Assembly: GCA_900544765.1 (NCBI GenBank)
Contig: UQWI01000012.1
Coordinates: forward strand, 1 to 64,000
Direction: 5' to 3'
Origin: an uncultured Eubacteriales bacterium
Lineage (GTDB): Bacteria > Bacillota > Clostridia > Oscillospirales > Oscillospiraceae
DNA length: 64,000 nucleotides
Below, one piece after another: positions 24,828-34,158 of this stretch. How positions within the stretch are numbered: position 1 is the stretch's first letter; every line of letters begins with the position of its first letter. Both the position numbers and the translations under genes were made by a program. The notes beneath the pieces were generated by a model, which worked only from the letters and a program-made list of their open reading frames with translations, ran no database searches and was not told the DNA's origin.

Positions 24828-25478
24828 TCAGAATACGGTCTTTTCCTCGCAGCCGCACTCACTCTTGGCGGAGGCGATGACCGGCGTGTCCAGATGAGTA
24901 CCCTTGAAGGCTCGCACACCGGCGACAAGCGCGTCCTTTTCCTCTTCGCTGCGGCACAGCGCACCGAACTCGAGCACTTCCGCCCCGCTGTCGAGCATGG
25001 AAACGAGCTTCTCTTCAACCTGTGCGGCGGTGAAGGCCTCGTCGGTGCACCAGGAGGCCACGACCAGCTTGCCTCCGGCATGTGCGTTCTCGACGTTGGA
25101 CTGGGCCGCGTCCGGCTCGTCGTACCACTCAACCGTAATGAGGTCGCCTGCGCCGGAGTTTATGGCGAGGTTGTTCAGGCGGCTGTGATACATGCAGGTG
25201 GTCGGGTGCTCTCCGCCGATGCGCTTGTCGCGGAAGGTGTACATCAGTATCTTGTCTCCGAGCGCCTCGCGCACCTCGGCAATGGTCTCGGGCATGACTT
25301 CAAAGCGAATCTCGAACACGCCGTCGTAGGCGTCGATGCGCCATTCAACCGCTTCGACAGACGGGTCGGCGGCGTATTCCTTCGCCTTAGCGAGGATTGC
25401 GTCCTTGCTCCCCTCTTTGATGACGGCAATTTTGCTGCCGCTTTTGATGACATGCCCTCTGATTTCGATGGAATTCAT
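24828..25478 (-). CDS. Type I 3-dehydroquinate dehydratase-like protein, catalytic residues missing
   Basis: 216 residues from the ATG at 25478 (SD GAGGTGA). It keeps the AroD fold signatures AVEWRIDAYDGV (residues 43-54), ILMYTFRDKRIGGE (77-90) and DLITVEWYD. Where active enzymes have the SxHD histidine, it has ASWCTD (141-146); where they have the Schiff-base lysine, it has EVLEFGAL (Glu170). The last barrel strand and closing loop are also absent, and it ends in SECGCEEKTVF. It is therefore unlikely to be a dehydratase and may bind a ligand or have another role. No other aro genes are nearby. Confidence 0.8.
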   Translation of the reverse strand: MNSIEIRGHVIKSGSKIAVIKEGSKDAILAKAKEYAADPSVEAVEWRIDAYDGVFEIRFEVMPETIAEVREALGDKILMYTFRDKRIGGEHPTTCMYHSRLNNLAINSGAGDLITVEWYDEPDAAQSNVENAHAGGKLVVASWCTDEAFTAAQVEEKLVSMLDSGAEVLEFGALCRSEEEKDALVAGVRAFKGTHLDTPVIASAKSECGCEEKTVF

Positions 25479-25541
25479 TTCTTTCACCTCATTGTCAGAA
25501 TTGAATAGTGTTTGAATTTAACGGCGTGCGTCGCACGCGCC

Positions 25542-26042
25542 TTACTTGATTACCCTGACCTCTCCCTCGGCTTTGAAACTCATGTATTCCGAATGTCCGT
25601 TCAGCAGCTCTTTCACCTCATGTTCTCCGCAGACGTGCCCGGACATCAATGTCTCATACGCCCCGGCCAGCAGCTCCAGCCTGCGCACATCCTGCGGATA
25701 GCACTGTATCAGCGGCATATAGCTCACGGTCCCAAGGCGGTACACCTTGTGCGTCAAGTGCGGCAGCACCGCAAGCTCGCGCAGGCTCAGCTCCGCCGGG
25801 TCGCCCAGCACCCGCTCGCCGCCGTCCGTCTGCCCCGGCACGGGGTGAAAGACAAACTGCTCTTCGCCCTGAGTGTATTCACAGCCCATAATCTGCTGCA
25901 GCCGTCCGAACTCCGCGCCGACAAAAGCTTCCCTCTCCTCTTTTATCAGCGGCAGCAGCACCTCGCGCTGCAGCTCAAGCTCAGCCTTTTCGTCAACGCC
26001 CGCAGCTTTAGCGGCATAGCTCTCGTAGCTGTATCCTTGCAT
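25542..26042 (-). CDS. Hypothetical protein, last gene of the MoxR-VWA operon
   Basis: 166 residues, mostly helical and acidic, with no family I recognise and no signal peptide or membrane segment. ATG follows GGGGGTAATC, 13 bases after the MoxR ATPase gene, so it is co-transcribed and probably belongs to the same system. Confidence 0.7.
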   Translation of the reverse strand: MQGYSYESYAAKAAGVDEKAELELQREVLLPLIKEEREAFVGAEFGRLQQIMGCEYTQGEEQFVFHPVPGQTDGGERVLGDPAELSLRELAVLPHLTHKVYRLGTVSYMPLIQCYPQDVRRLELLAGAYETLMSGHVCGEHEVKELLNGHSEYMSFKAEGEVRVIK

Positions 26043-26055
26043 CTGATTACCCCCT

Positions 26056-27573
26056 TCAAAGGCCCAAATCCAATGAATCTACTTGCTTCATTATCTCCTG
26101 CCTGCGCTCCTGGAACCGCAGCTCCTTGTTGTGCAGGTAGTATTTGTCACAGCCGTAATGGCCGATGAAACGGGCGGTGTAGTAGTTTGCCGTAAGCTCC
26201 GTGACGAAGATAAGCACTTCGTCCCCATCGGCAAAGGCCTGCTCGCAGAACGTGAAGGTATTGTCCAGCGCCCTCGTGCCCGCGGAAGCGCTCTCCTTCA
26301 GCTCGCCGACTTTGGCCTCGTAGCCGCTCTTGACTATGGCGAAGTCGGCTGCGGCATCGCCTGTGCCGCGGCGAAGCAGCTCACCGCGCAGTGCGTTTAA
26401 GCAGCGCAGCGTGAGCTTGGCCTCGCGCTGTCCCTCGCGGGATATTGACGAGGCGCGGACTGCACAGCCCAGCTGCTCCTCGCGCCCGGCAATAATCCGC
26501 TCCATCAGCGCTTCGGCGCTGTCCTTTCCGGCAGTGAGGTCGGACTTGAGCTCACGGAGCGACTTCGTGAGCTGTTCAAGCACGTTTTCAAGCTCACAGG
26601 AGCCGCGCAGCCGGTGCGTCACGCTGTCGAAAATGAGTCCCAGGACGCTCAAACGCTCGTCCATTCCGGCTCGCTGGGCGCGCAGGACTATGCTCTCGTC
26701 GGCGGTGCCGTCCAATATACGCTCGACCTGGTAGTCGCTGCGGTACTTGTTGAAGAGGTCATAGTAAATTGCGAAGTCCCGCGCTATGCGCGCGTCCTGC
26801 AGATACTGCGCCGTAAGCAGCTCATTCACTTCAAGGCCGTTCTCCTCGTAGAGGTATATCATCTCCGAGAGGTCGTCCCAGCCGCGAGCGGTGACGAAGT
26901 GCTTGCCGTCGGCGGCGTTCTCGACTTTGTAAAAGTCCTTCTTGCGCGCCGAAAGATAGGTCATAACCGCCGGGTGCACGCCTTTTTGCAGGGCGTATTC
27001 GCGCCAGGTGTCGTAATCGGGCTCGACGTCTATGCGCTTGAGACGGTCCCATGTGACGACGTCGAAGTCACGCACGGACTTGTTGTACTCCGGCGGATTG
27101 CCCGCGGTGACAAGTATCCAGCCGGGCGGCAGCTGGTGCTGGCCGAACACCTTGTACTGCAAGAATTGCAGCATGCACGGCGCGAGCGTCTCGGAGACGC
27201 AGTTTATCTCGTCGAGGAACAGTATGCCCTCGCGCAGGCCGGTCTCTCGCATGAGGTCGTACACCGAGCCGATTATCTCGCTCATCGTGTACTCGCTGAC
27301 CTGGTAGGTGCGGCCGTCGAACTCCTTCTCCGTGATGTACGGCAGGCCCAGCGCGCTCTGGCGCGTGTGGTGAGTCATGGAGTAGCTGACAAGCCCTACG
27401 CCCAGCTCTGAGGCAATCTGCTCCATGACGGCCGTCTTTCCTATGCCCGGAGGGCCTATCATGAACACCGGACGCTGCTTCTCAATCGGTATACGGTAGG
27501 AGCCGAACTCATCCTTTGTAAAATAGGCGGTCATGGCCGCTTTTATCTGTTCCTTTGCCTGGGCGATGTTCAT
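26056..27573 (-). CDS. MoxR-family AAA+ ATPase
   Basis: 505 residues. Walker A GPPGIGKT at 40-47, Walker B GILFLDEIN with the Asp-Glu pair at 121-122, sensor 1 TAGNPPEYN, and the arginine segment TWDRLKRIDVEPD. A long C-terminal helical extension (about 270-505) is not part of the AAA module. MoxR ATPases work as chaperones that load or remodel VWA-domain partners; the VWA gene lies two genes upstream in the same operon. ATG follows GAGGAGGGC. Confidence 0.9.
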   Translation of the reverse strand: MNIAQAKEQIKAAMTAYFTKDEFGSYRIPIEKQRPVFMIGPPGIGKTAVMEQIASELGVGLVSYSMTHHTRQSALGLPYITEKEFDGRTYQVSEYTMSEIIGSVYDLMRETGLREGILFLDEINCVSETLAPCMLQFLQYKVFGQHQLPPGWILVTAGNPPEYNKSVRDFDVVTWDRLKRIDVEPDYDTWREYALQKGVHPAVMTYLSARKKDFYKVENAADGKHFVTARGWDDLSEMIYLYEENGLEVNELLTAQYLQDARIARDFAIYYDLFNKYRSDYQVERILDGTADESIVLRAQRAGMDERLSVLGLIFDSVTHRLRGSCELENVLEQLTKSLRELKSDLTAGKDSAEALMERIIAGREEQLGCAVRASSISREGQREAKLTLRCLNALRGELLRRGTGDAAADFAIVKSGYEAKVGELKESASAGTRALDNTFTFCEQAFADGDEVLIFVTELTANYYTARFIGHYGCDKYYLHNKELRFQERRQEIMKQVDSLDLGL

Positions 27574-27585
27574 GTCCTGCCCTCC

Positions 27586-29517
27586 TCAAAGTTCAAATTT
27601 ATCGAATATATTCTCGCCCTCGGGCAGTACGGCGCGGTAGTCCAGCAGCAGTGCGACTATCTCCATGGCGTTGGCGCGCTGCGCCTTCTCCAACGCGGCC
27701 TCGAAGTCGGCGGAGTTTATCAGCCTCCGGGCCGTGAAGTAGCGGACGGCGTCGGGCATGTTCCGCTCAACGGAGGCCTCGAGCAGCATGGCCGTGTTCT
27801 GCTCCATCCAGCGCTCGTACTCTGCCTTAACCGCCCCGGAGTACGCCTCGGGGCAGCGGCAAAAACCGATTACGGCGGAAACCTGCTCGCCCCGGCTCCC
27901 AAAGCTCCCGGGAGTCATACCCGGCGCGATGATGCTCTCCAGGCTGTCACAGCCGGCGAAGGGCTCACGGCCCAGAGACGTGACCTGCGCGCCGAATTTT
28001 ATCTCTTTGAGGCCCGCGCACTGCGCAAACGCACCCTCCCCAATGCTGCTCACGCTCTCCGGAACGGTAATGAACACCGCGCCTCGCCTGGCGGCGAACG
28101 CGCCGGGGGCTATGGCCTCCACGCCCTCGGGCACGCGCACGTCCGGCTCTTCTCTGGCCATACCGAGGCACACGCCGTCGAGTATGATGAAGCCGCTGCT
28201 GTCGGCAAGCTTTGAGCAGCCGTCAAACGCGGCGGCGCCGACGCTGACATTTCTGCCCGGCAGGACCAGCCTCTCCAAATTTGAGCAGCGGGCCATCGCC
28301 TGAGCGCCTATCTTTTGCAGACTCTGCGGCAAGCGCAGAGTCTCCAGCGACGCGTCCCCCATAAAGGCACGGTCCGCCACAGCGGTCACGCCTTCCGGCA
28401 CGCTCACTTCGCGCAGAGACGTGCAGCCTCCGAGTGCACTGCCGCCGAGTTTTGTAACTCCCGGCGCTATACTCACGCTCTTGAGCCCCGCACAGTTGAA
28501 AAACGTGTCGCTCGGCAGCTCTTCGATGCCTCCGGGGACGGACATCTCGCGGAGCATACGGCAGTTCGAGTACACGCTCTCACCGAGCTTTTTGAGCCCG
28601 GCTGGCAGGCGCGCGCTCGTCAAGGTGCGCGCCCCGGCGAAGGCGTTGTTCTCTATCCGCTCCACACTGTCCGGCAGCACGGCGCTCTCTAGTCCGATGC
28701 AGCCGGAGAAGGCGTCCGTGCCGATTGACTTCAGCCCGTCGGGGAAATCCACATGCCGGAGGTTTTCACACCCTGAAAACGCCCGCTCTCCTATCGCCTC
28801 AATGGAGCCGGTGAAGCGCACATCCTCGATGTTGTTGCTGCCGAAGAAGGCCCATCCTGGCAGTTTCTTGAGCGTCGGCGGGAATGTGACGTGCCGCAGC
28901 GAGCGGCAGCTGGTGAATATTCCGTTTTCAATGTCCTCGACGCCGGGTTCAAACACGACCTCGAACATGCGCCCGCAGCCCTTGAAGCAGTGCCAGCCTA
29001 TGTGCCGCACTCCGGACGGGATGCGTATCCTGGTAAGCGCCGAGCAGTCGGAGAAGGCTCTCCAGCCTATGTCCGTTACGCTGTCGGGTATCTCCACCTC
29101 CGCGAGCAGTACGCGCTCGTTAAATGCGTCGGCGCAGATCGTGACCGTACCCTCGAGTATCACGGCGCGCCTGAGGTTGCGCCGCGCTTTGAAAAGGCAC
29201 TTACCGAGCATGAGGAAATCGTCTTTCCACTCGACCTCGTTTTCGTTGTAGTATCTGTAAAACGGCGTGCCTGCAAAGGCGTCGACGCCCACATACACAA
29301 GGCTCTCCGGCGCGTTCACCCGCCGGAGGTTCGCGCACCACTGAAAGGCCTCGCTCTCGATGCGCTCAAGCCCCTCGGGGAGCGTAACCTCCTCGATGTC
29401 GCGGCAGTCGCGTAACGCGCCTTCGCCTATCACGCGCACCCCTTCGGGCACTTTGAGGTCGAAGTCGTGTCCGTTGTATTTTTTAAGGCAGCCGCCTGAA
29501 ATTTCAAATTCCTGCAT
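27586..29517 (-). CDS. BspA-type leucine-rich-repeat protein
   Basis: 643 residues. From the N-terminus to about 540 it is an array of roughly 20-23-residue repeats of the BspA/Treponema type (for example IPDSVTDIGWRAFSDCSALT, LPDSVERIENNAFAGARTLT). There is no signal peptide, anchor or SLH domain, so unlike most BspA proteins it should be cytoplasmic. The C-terminal about 100 residues are helical (VKAEYERWMEQNTAMLLEAS ...). It is placed between the VWA and MoxR genes with 5- and 12-base gaps, implying a structural or recognition role in that complex. Confidence 0.88.
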   Translation of the reverse strand: MQEFEISGGCLKKYNGHDFDLKVPEGVRVIGEGALRDCRDIEEVTLPEGLERIESEAFQWCANLRRVNAPESLVYVGVDAFAGTPFYRYYNENEVEWKDDFLMLGKCLFKARRNLRRAVILEGTVTICADAFNERVLLAEVEIPDSVTDIGWRAFSDCSALTRIRIPSGVRHIGWHCFKGCGRMFEVVFEPGVEDIENGIFTSCRSLRHVTFPPTLKKLPGWAFFGSNNIEDVRFTGSIEAIGERAFSGCENLRHVDFPDGLKSIGTDAFSGCIGLESAVLPDSVERIENNAFAGARTLTSARLPAGLKKLGESVYSNCRMLREMSVPGGIEELPSDTFFNCAGLKSVSIAPGVTKLGGSALGGCTSLREVSVPEGVTAVADRAFMGDASLETLRLPQSLQKIGAQAMARCSNLERLVLPGRNVSVGAAAFDGCSKLADSSGFIILDGVCLGMAREEPDVRVPEGVEAIAPGAFAARRGAVFITVPESVSSIGEGAFAQCAGLKEIKFGAQVTSLGREPFAGCDSLESIIAPGMTPGSFGSRGEQVSAVIGFCRCPEAYSGAVKAEYERWMEQNTAMLLEASVERNMPDAVRYFTARRLINSADFEAALEKAQRANAMEIVALLLDYRAVLPEGENIFDKFEL

Positions 29518-29522
29518 ATTTT

Positions 29523-31142
29523 TTACCTGTCCGTCAGGTTTTCTATGTCCGTCTGGGTCATCAGTATCTTGACAGCCCAGGGCGGAACGTCGGGTATCTC
29601 GCGCCCGTTGTCCACAAACACGAACGCGCTCTCATACTCCGGCGGCATGGCCGGGAAGGTGCCGTAGCCGTCCGTGAAGTATATAAGGCCTTTGAAATTT
29701 GAAAACTCGTGCTGCGCGACGAGCTCATCGACGTGCTTGAAAACCGGCCTGAAATCCGTGCCTCCGAACCCGCGCAGCACCATGCGCTGCATGTACGCGT
29801 CAAACTCGTCCTGACTGGTTATGCGCACGTCCTCTTCGACCTTTGCGCCGCACTGGATGATGTGGACGTTTACTTTGGTGAAGAAGTTGTCCGTCTGCTT
29901 GAGTATGTTCCACGTCTTGTTTACGAAGGTCTGCACCAGCTCGCCCGCGACGGACTCGGAGGTGTCCAGCGCTATGACAAATTCGCGCACACGCTTGACT
30001 TCCTTGTACTCAAGCGGCTCAATGAGCGGCATCCTGCCGTAGAGCTTCATGCCGTAGGTGTAAAAGACGTAGTCAAATTCGTCGTCGTTTATCTGCACGT
30101 TCTCGCCGAGGACGGCAAATCGGCGCAGGAAAGCGGCGTAATCCACCTTTTCGCGGTTGACTTCGCCGAGCGCGGCCACGAAGTCCCCGGCGCTCTCGCC
30201 GAAGGAGTTGGACGCGGTGTCCAGATCCACCTGTATGCGCTCACTTATGTCCTTCCACATGCGCTCGGTTTCCTGCGGGGACATGGCTTTTTTGTCGCCC
30301 ATCTCCTGGTTCTCGCGGCCGGACATGCCCTCGCCCTCGTCGCCTGAATTTCGGCGCTCGCCGGTGTCGCGCCCGCCGGATGCGCTCTGTTCCTCCCCTT
30401 CCCCGTCCTCGGGCGGGGCGGTGAAGTCGCCGTCGGCGTTCATGTCGCCCATATCCGGCTCGGTGCCGGGAATCTCTGCGCTCGTGCGCTCGCCGTTTCC
30501 GCCGCCACGCATCTCCTCGGCCGTGTTGTACCACACCCGGTGGTCATCAGCGTAGAAGTAGCCGCGTATGCGCCCTATCTCCTGCTCCGGCAGCTCCTGG
30601 TCTATGAGCCAGCGGTAGATGCGCTCCGCCGTGAGCCGCGGCAGCTCATCGCGCAATTTTTGGATAAGCCAGCCCTGTTTCTCCTGCCGTGAGGCGTAGA
30701 GGGCTTTGATGTTAAGGCTGTTTATGATGCTCTCGGCCGCTATGTCGCAGGCCAAATCCCACAAGTCCGTGTTCACGCCCTTGCCTATGAACATGTGCCG
30801 GAACACGCAGTGGAGCGTGAGGTGCATATAGTCGCGCGCGGGCAGGCTGCTCTCGCGCTTGAACGAGCGGCAGACGTGCAGCGAATTGTAGTAGAGGAAA
30901 CGGCCGTCGGTGGCCATCTCCGCCGTGACGGTCTCGTCGCCATGCGCCAGGCGCACCAGGGCGGACTCCATAAAACGCATGTGTATGAGCAGCGTGCTGC
31001 GCGCAAGGCGCATTATTTCCCGGGCAAGCTCCCCGGCCTTGCGCGCCTGCTCGAAGTCCTTGTGATAATCTGTGCGCGCGGCATAGCCGTGGGTCTTTTG
31101 CAGCTGCGCCGCGCTGACGTCCCATTCGTTCATTCCGGGCAT
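29523..31142 (-). CDS. DUF2201-type protein: degenerate metallopeptidase plus VWA domain
   Basis: 539 residues. The N-terminal domain has HLTLHCVFRH (H107, H111, H116) where zinc metallopeptidases have HExxH; the catalytic glutamate is replaced by leucine, so metal binding may survive but proteolysis probably not. A low-complexity Gly/Glu-rich linker (about 225-290) joins a C-terminal VWA domain with an intact MIDAS: ALDTSES, GGTDFRP and YFTDGYG. ATG at 31142 follows GGGAGG. It heads the VWA-LRR-MoxR-unknown operon. Confidence 0.85.
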   Translation of the reverse strand: MPGMNEWDVSAAQLQKTHGYAARTDYHKDFEQARKAGELAREIMRLARSTLLIHMRFMESALVRLAHGDETVTAEMATDGRFLYYNSLHVCRSFKRESSLPARDYMHLTLHCVFRHMFIGKGVNTDLWDLACDIAAESIINSLNIKALYASRQEKQGWLIQKLRDELPRLTAERIYRWLIDQELPEQEIGRIRGYFYADDHRVWYNTAEEMRGGGNGERTSAEIPGTEPDMGDMNADGDFTAPPEDGEGEEQSASGGRDTGERRNSGDEGEGMSGRENQEMGDKKAMSPQETERMWKDISERIQVDLDTASNSFGESAGDFVAALGEVNREKVDYAAFLRRFAVLGENVQINDDEFDYVFYTYGMKLYGRMPLIEPLEYKEVKRVREFVIALDTSESVAGELVQTFVNKTWNILKQTDNFFTKVNVHIIQCGAKVEEDVRITSQDEFDAYMQRMVLRGFGGTDFRPVFKHVDELVAQHEFSNFKGLIYFTDGYGTFPAMPPEYESAFVFVDNGREIPDVPPWAVKILMTQTDIENLTDR

Positions 31143-31208
31143 AGCGTGCCTCCCGTGCGAGGGTTCTGACGGGCAGAACCCTCGCTGAATCCAATGCTTG
31201 CTTAAAAC

Positions 31209-33647
31209 TCAGTCGCGCTCAGGCAGAGGCGGCATGTTCGCAAACTTCTCGGGCAGGTCCTCCGCGCCGAACTCGACGCGGCCGGTGCGCTCGTGCTCGC
31301 GCAGCGCCCTCCAGAGCTTCTCCGGGGTTATGGGCAGCTCCTTGAGCACAAGGCCGGTGGCGTAGTTGATGGCGTTGCCGATGGCGGAGCCGACAGGCGC
31401 GGTGGAGCCCTCGCCGGCCTCCTTGGCGCCCATGGGTCCCTCGGGGTCGTACTCGGAGCAGATGAAGGTCTTTATCTTCGGCATGTCTAGCGCCGTCGGG
31501 AAGTGGTAGTCGCGGAAGGACGGGTTGAGGTGACGGCCGTTCTTGTCGTAGACGCACTCCTCGTAGCATGTGAAGCCGAAGCCCAGCAGGACGGAGCCCT
31601 CAATCTGGCCCTCGACCGCGCGGATGTTCAGCGGGCGGCCGCAGTCGTGGCCGAAAGCGAAGTCGTCCAGCGTGACCTGGCCGGTCTCCATGTCGACCGT
31701 GACCTTGGCCGCGGAGGCGGAGAAGGAGTACGCGGTGGCGTAGTTGCCGACGTTCTTGACGTAGATGTCCTTGTCGCCCTCGTGAGCGAAGGAGCCGACG
31801 CCCGCTACGCAGCGGCCGAAGTTCTTCTCCTCATAGCCGAAGCAGGCCTCGTTGTAGGAGATGTTCTTCTCGGGGTCGCCCTTTATGAACACGCGGTGGT
31901 CCTTCATGGTGATGTCCTGCGGCTTGCAGCCCCACTCCTCTGCCCAGTGGCTGAGCAGCTTGAACTTGGCGTCGCCGACGGCTCGGCGGCAGGCGTTGCC
32001 GCCCAGGAAGGTGACGCGGGAGCCGAAGGAGCCGGCGTCCCAGGGCGTCGCGGTGGTGTCGGACTGGATGAGCTTGACCTCGTCCATGCGCAGGCCGAGC
32101 TCCTCGGCGACTATCATGGTCATGACGGTGTCGCAGCCCTGGCCGATGTCGTTAGCGCCTGAGTAGACGACGGCGTAGCCCTCGCGGTTGAGTCGGACCA
32201 TCGTGGTCGAGGAGGCGTAGTGCGGCGTGCTCAGCACGGGGAAGCCCGTGCCGGACATGAAGCCGCTGCCGGAGAGGCCGACGCCCTCGCCGGAGCCGAT
32301 GGGATAGCGGTCGCGGTGCTTCCAGTCTATATAGTCGGCGACGGCGGTCAGGCACTCGTCGAACTTGCAGCTGGTGAACTCCAGGCCCGTGGGGCCGGTG
32401 TAGTACGGGGTAATCTCGTTCTTGCGGCGCAGCTCCAGCGGGTCGATGCCCAGCTCGTTTGCGACCTCGTCCATGTGTATCTCGTGCGCGAAGTGTACCT
32501 GGCAGGCGCTGTAGCCGCGCATTGCGCCGCTGGCCGGGTGGTTGGTGTAAGGCCGGCGGGCGGTCATGTCGATGTTCTCGACCTTGTACGGGAAGGTGGC
32601 GCAGATGAGCGAGAGGGTGTTGGCGGCTATGCCGCTGCCGCCGTAAGCGCCGCCGTCGAGGATGTGCTGGCAGCGCTTTGCGAGCAGCTTGCCCTCTTTG
32701 GTGAACGCGGATTCAATCTCGAAGGAGATTGGGTGGCGGGTACGGGTGCACATGAACACCTCGTCGCGCTTGAGGATGCACTTTACGGGGTGGCCGGTCA
32801 TCTGCGCGAACTTGCAGGGGCACAGCTCGTGGGCGAAGCAGTCCAGCTTGCCGCCGAAGCCGCCGCCGAGCATGGGCTTTATCACGCGCACGGCGCTCTC
32901 GGGCACGCCGAGGCCCCAGGCTATCCAGTAGCGGCTGACGTAGGCGCCCTGAGTTGTCGTCCAGACCGTCCACTCGCCGTTTTCGTACTTGGCGACGGCG
33001 CCGTGCGGCTCGATGGCCGCGTGCACCATCTCCTGCGTGCGGTAGTAGCGCTTGTCGGTGTAGTCGGCTTCAGCGAAGGCCTTGTCCGTGTCGCCGGCGT
33101 GCATTACCGTGAAGATGGAGAGGTTGTTCGTGCCGGGATAGTGTATCGCGGGCGCGTCCGGCTGCATGGCGTAGAAGGGGTCGAGCACCGGCTCAAGCGG
33201 CTCGTATTCGACCTTGACCAGCGAAGCGGCGAGGGTTGCGGCCTCCTCGGTGGTGGCGCAGACGGCGGCGACCTCGTCGCCGACCATGCGGACCTTCTTG
33301 CGGCAGAGCGGCTCTTTGTCGGCCAGCTCCTTGAACGCCTCTGGGTTGCCGAGGTTGTGGCCCTCGGGGAAGTCGGCGCCGGTCAGCACGCCCTTGACGC
33401 CGGGCACCTTGAGCGCCTCGGTGAAGTCTATGCTCTTGATGAGCGCATGGGCATAGGGGGAGTGGACCAGCTTGCAGTAGTACATGCCGGGCAGGTCGAT
33501 GTCGTCGGTGTACACGGCGGTACCGGTGACCTTGGCCTCGGCGTCGATACGGATGTACGCGCTGCCGCGTCCGGCCAGCTCGTAGTCCTCAGGCTTTTTG
33601 TATACGCTCTCGATGTCGGAGTAGTACTCCTTGGACATTATCGCCAT
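31209..33647 (-). CDS. Molybdenum hydroxylase, molybdopterin-binding large subunit (xanthine dehydrogenase family)
   Basis: 812 residues. The catalytic subunit binds Mo-molybdopterin. Visible are GRGSAYIRIDAEAKVTGTAVYTDD, the cofactor loop MLGGGFGGKLDC, SGAMRGYSACQ, the GQGCDTV region and the catalytic glutamate loop GPMGAKEAGEG. The substrate could be a purine, nicotinate or another N-heterocycle; the motifs do not decide. ATG follows GGAGG. Last gene of the FAD, iron-sulfur and Mo subunit operon. No Mo-cofactor maturation gene lies in the window. Confidence 0.93.
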   Translation of the reverse strand: MAIMSKEYYSDIESVYKKPEDYELAGRGSAYIRIDAEAKVTGTAVYTDDIDLPGMYYCKLVHSPYAHALIKSIDFTEALKVPGVKGVLTGADFPEGHNLGNPEAFKELADKEPLCRKKVRMVGDEVAAVCATTEEAATLAASLVKVEYEPLEPVLDPFYAMQPDAPAIHYPGTNNLSIFTVMHAGDTDKAFAEADYTDKRYYRTQEMVHAAIEPHGAVAKYENGEWTVWTTTQGAYVSRYWIAWGLGVPESAVRVIKPMLGGGFGGKLDCFAHELCPCKFAQMTGHPVKCILKRDEVFMCTRTRHPISFEIESAFTKEGKLLAKRCQHILDGGAYGGSGIAANTLSLICATFPYKVENIDMTARRPYTNHPASGAMRGYSACQVHFAHEIHMDEVANELGIDPLELRRKNEITPYYTGPTGLEFTSCKFDECLTAVADYIDWKHRDRYPIGSGEGVGLSGSGFMSGTGFPVLSTPHYASSTTMVRLNREGYAVVYSGANDIGQGCDTVMTMIVAEELGLRMDEVKLIQSDTTATPWDAGSFGSRVTFLGGNACRRAVGDAKFKLLSHWAEEWGCKPQDITMKDHRVFIKGDPEKNISYNEACFGYEEKNFGRCVAGVGSFAHEGDKDIYVKNVGNYATAYSFSASAAKVTVDMETGQVTLDDFAFGHDCGRPLNIRAVEGQIEGSVLLGFGFTCYEECVYDKNGRHLNPSFRDYHFPTALDMPKIKTFICSEYDPEGPMGAKEAGEGSTAPVGSAIGNAINYATGLVLKELPITPEKLWRALREHERTGRVEFGAEDLPEKFANMPPLPERD

Positions 33648-33651
33648 TGGT

Positions 33652-34140
33652 TCATGCCTCCTTTGCCTTCGCGGCCGCCAGCTTCTTGGCGGCGCAGTCT
33701 ATGGCCTCGACTATCTTGGCATAGCCGGTGCAGCGGCAGAGGTTGCCGGCGATGCCGTCGCGTATCTCTTCCTCGGTGGGATTCGGGTTCTCGTTGAGAA
33801 GGCTGAGCGCGGACATAATCATGCCCGGGGTGCAGAAACCGCACTGCAGCGCCCACTTGTCCATGAACTCCTGCTGCAGCGGGTGGAGCACGCCGTTCTG
33901 GCGCACGCCCTCGATGGTGGTTATCTCGTGGCCGTCGGCCTCGACGGCGAGCATAATGCAGCTGGGCACGGCCCTGCCGTCAAGCAGGATGGTGCAGGCC
34001 CCGCACTCGCCCTCCTCGCAGCCGCGCTTGGTGCCGGTGAGGTGCATCTCCTTTCGCAGGAAGTCCACCATAGTCATGTTCACAGGGGCGAGAGCCTCAA
34101 CAGGCTCGCCGTTGAGCGTGAAGTGAATTATCTTCTTCAA
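33652..34140 (-). CDS. Molybdenum hydroxylase, [2Fe-2S] subunit
   Basis: 162 residues with two iron-sulfur sites. The plant-ferredoxin-type cluster is bound by CEEGECGACTILLDG plus a further cysteine (PSCIMLAV). The helical-domain cluster is bound by QCGFCTPGMIMSA and NLCRCTGYAKIVEAI. It starts at TTG 34140 after AAGGAGG. It sits four bases before the large subunit and shuttles electrons from the Mo site to FAD. Confidence 0.95.
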   Translation of the reverse strand: MKKIIHFTLNGEPVEALAPVNMTMVDFLRKEMHLTGTKRGCEEGECGACTILLDGRAVPSCIMLAVEADGHEITTIEGVRQNGVLHPLQQEFMDKWALQCGFCTPGMIMSALSLLNENPNPTEEEIRDGIAGNLCRCTGYAKIVEAIDCAAKKLAAAKAKEA

Positions 34141-34158
34141 TTTCGTCTGCCTCCTTCC

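Noticed and set aside
32220..33797. 525-residue frame on the plus strand opposite the molybdenum hydroxylase genes
   Set aside because: Antisense shadow of a GC-rich gene; the opposite strand encodes a clear family with all motifs.
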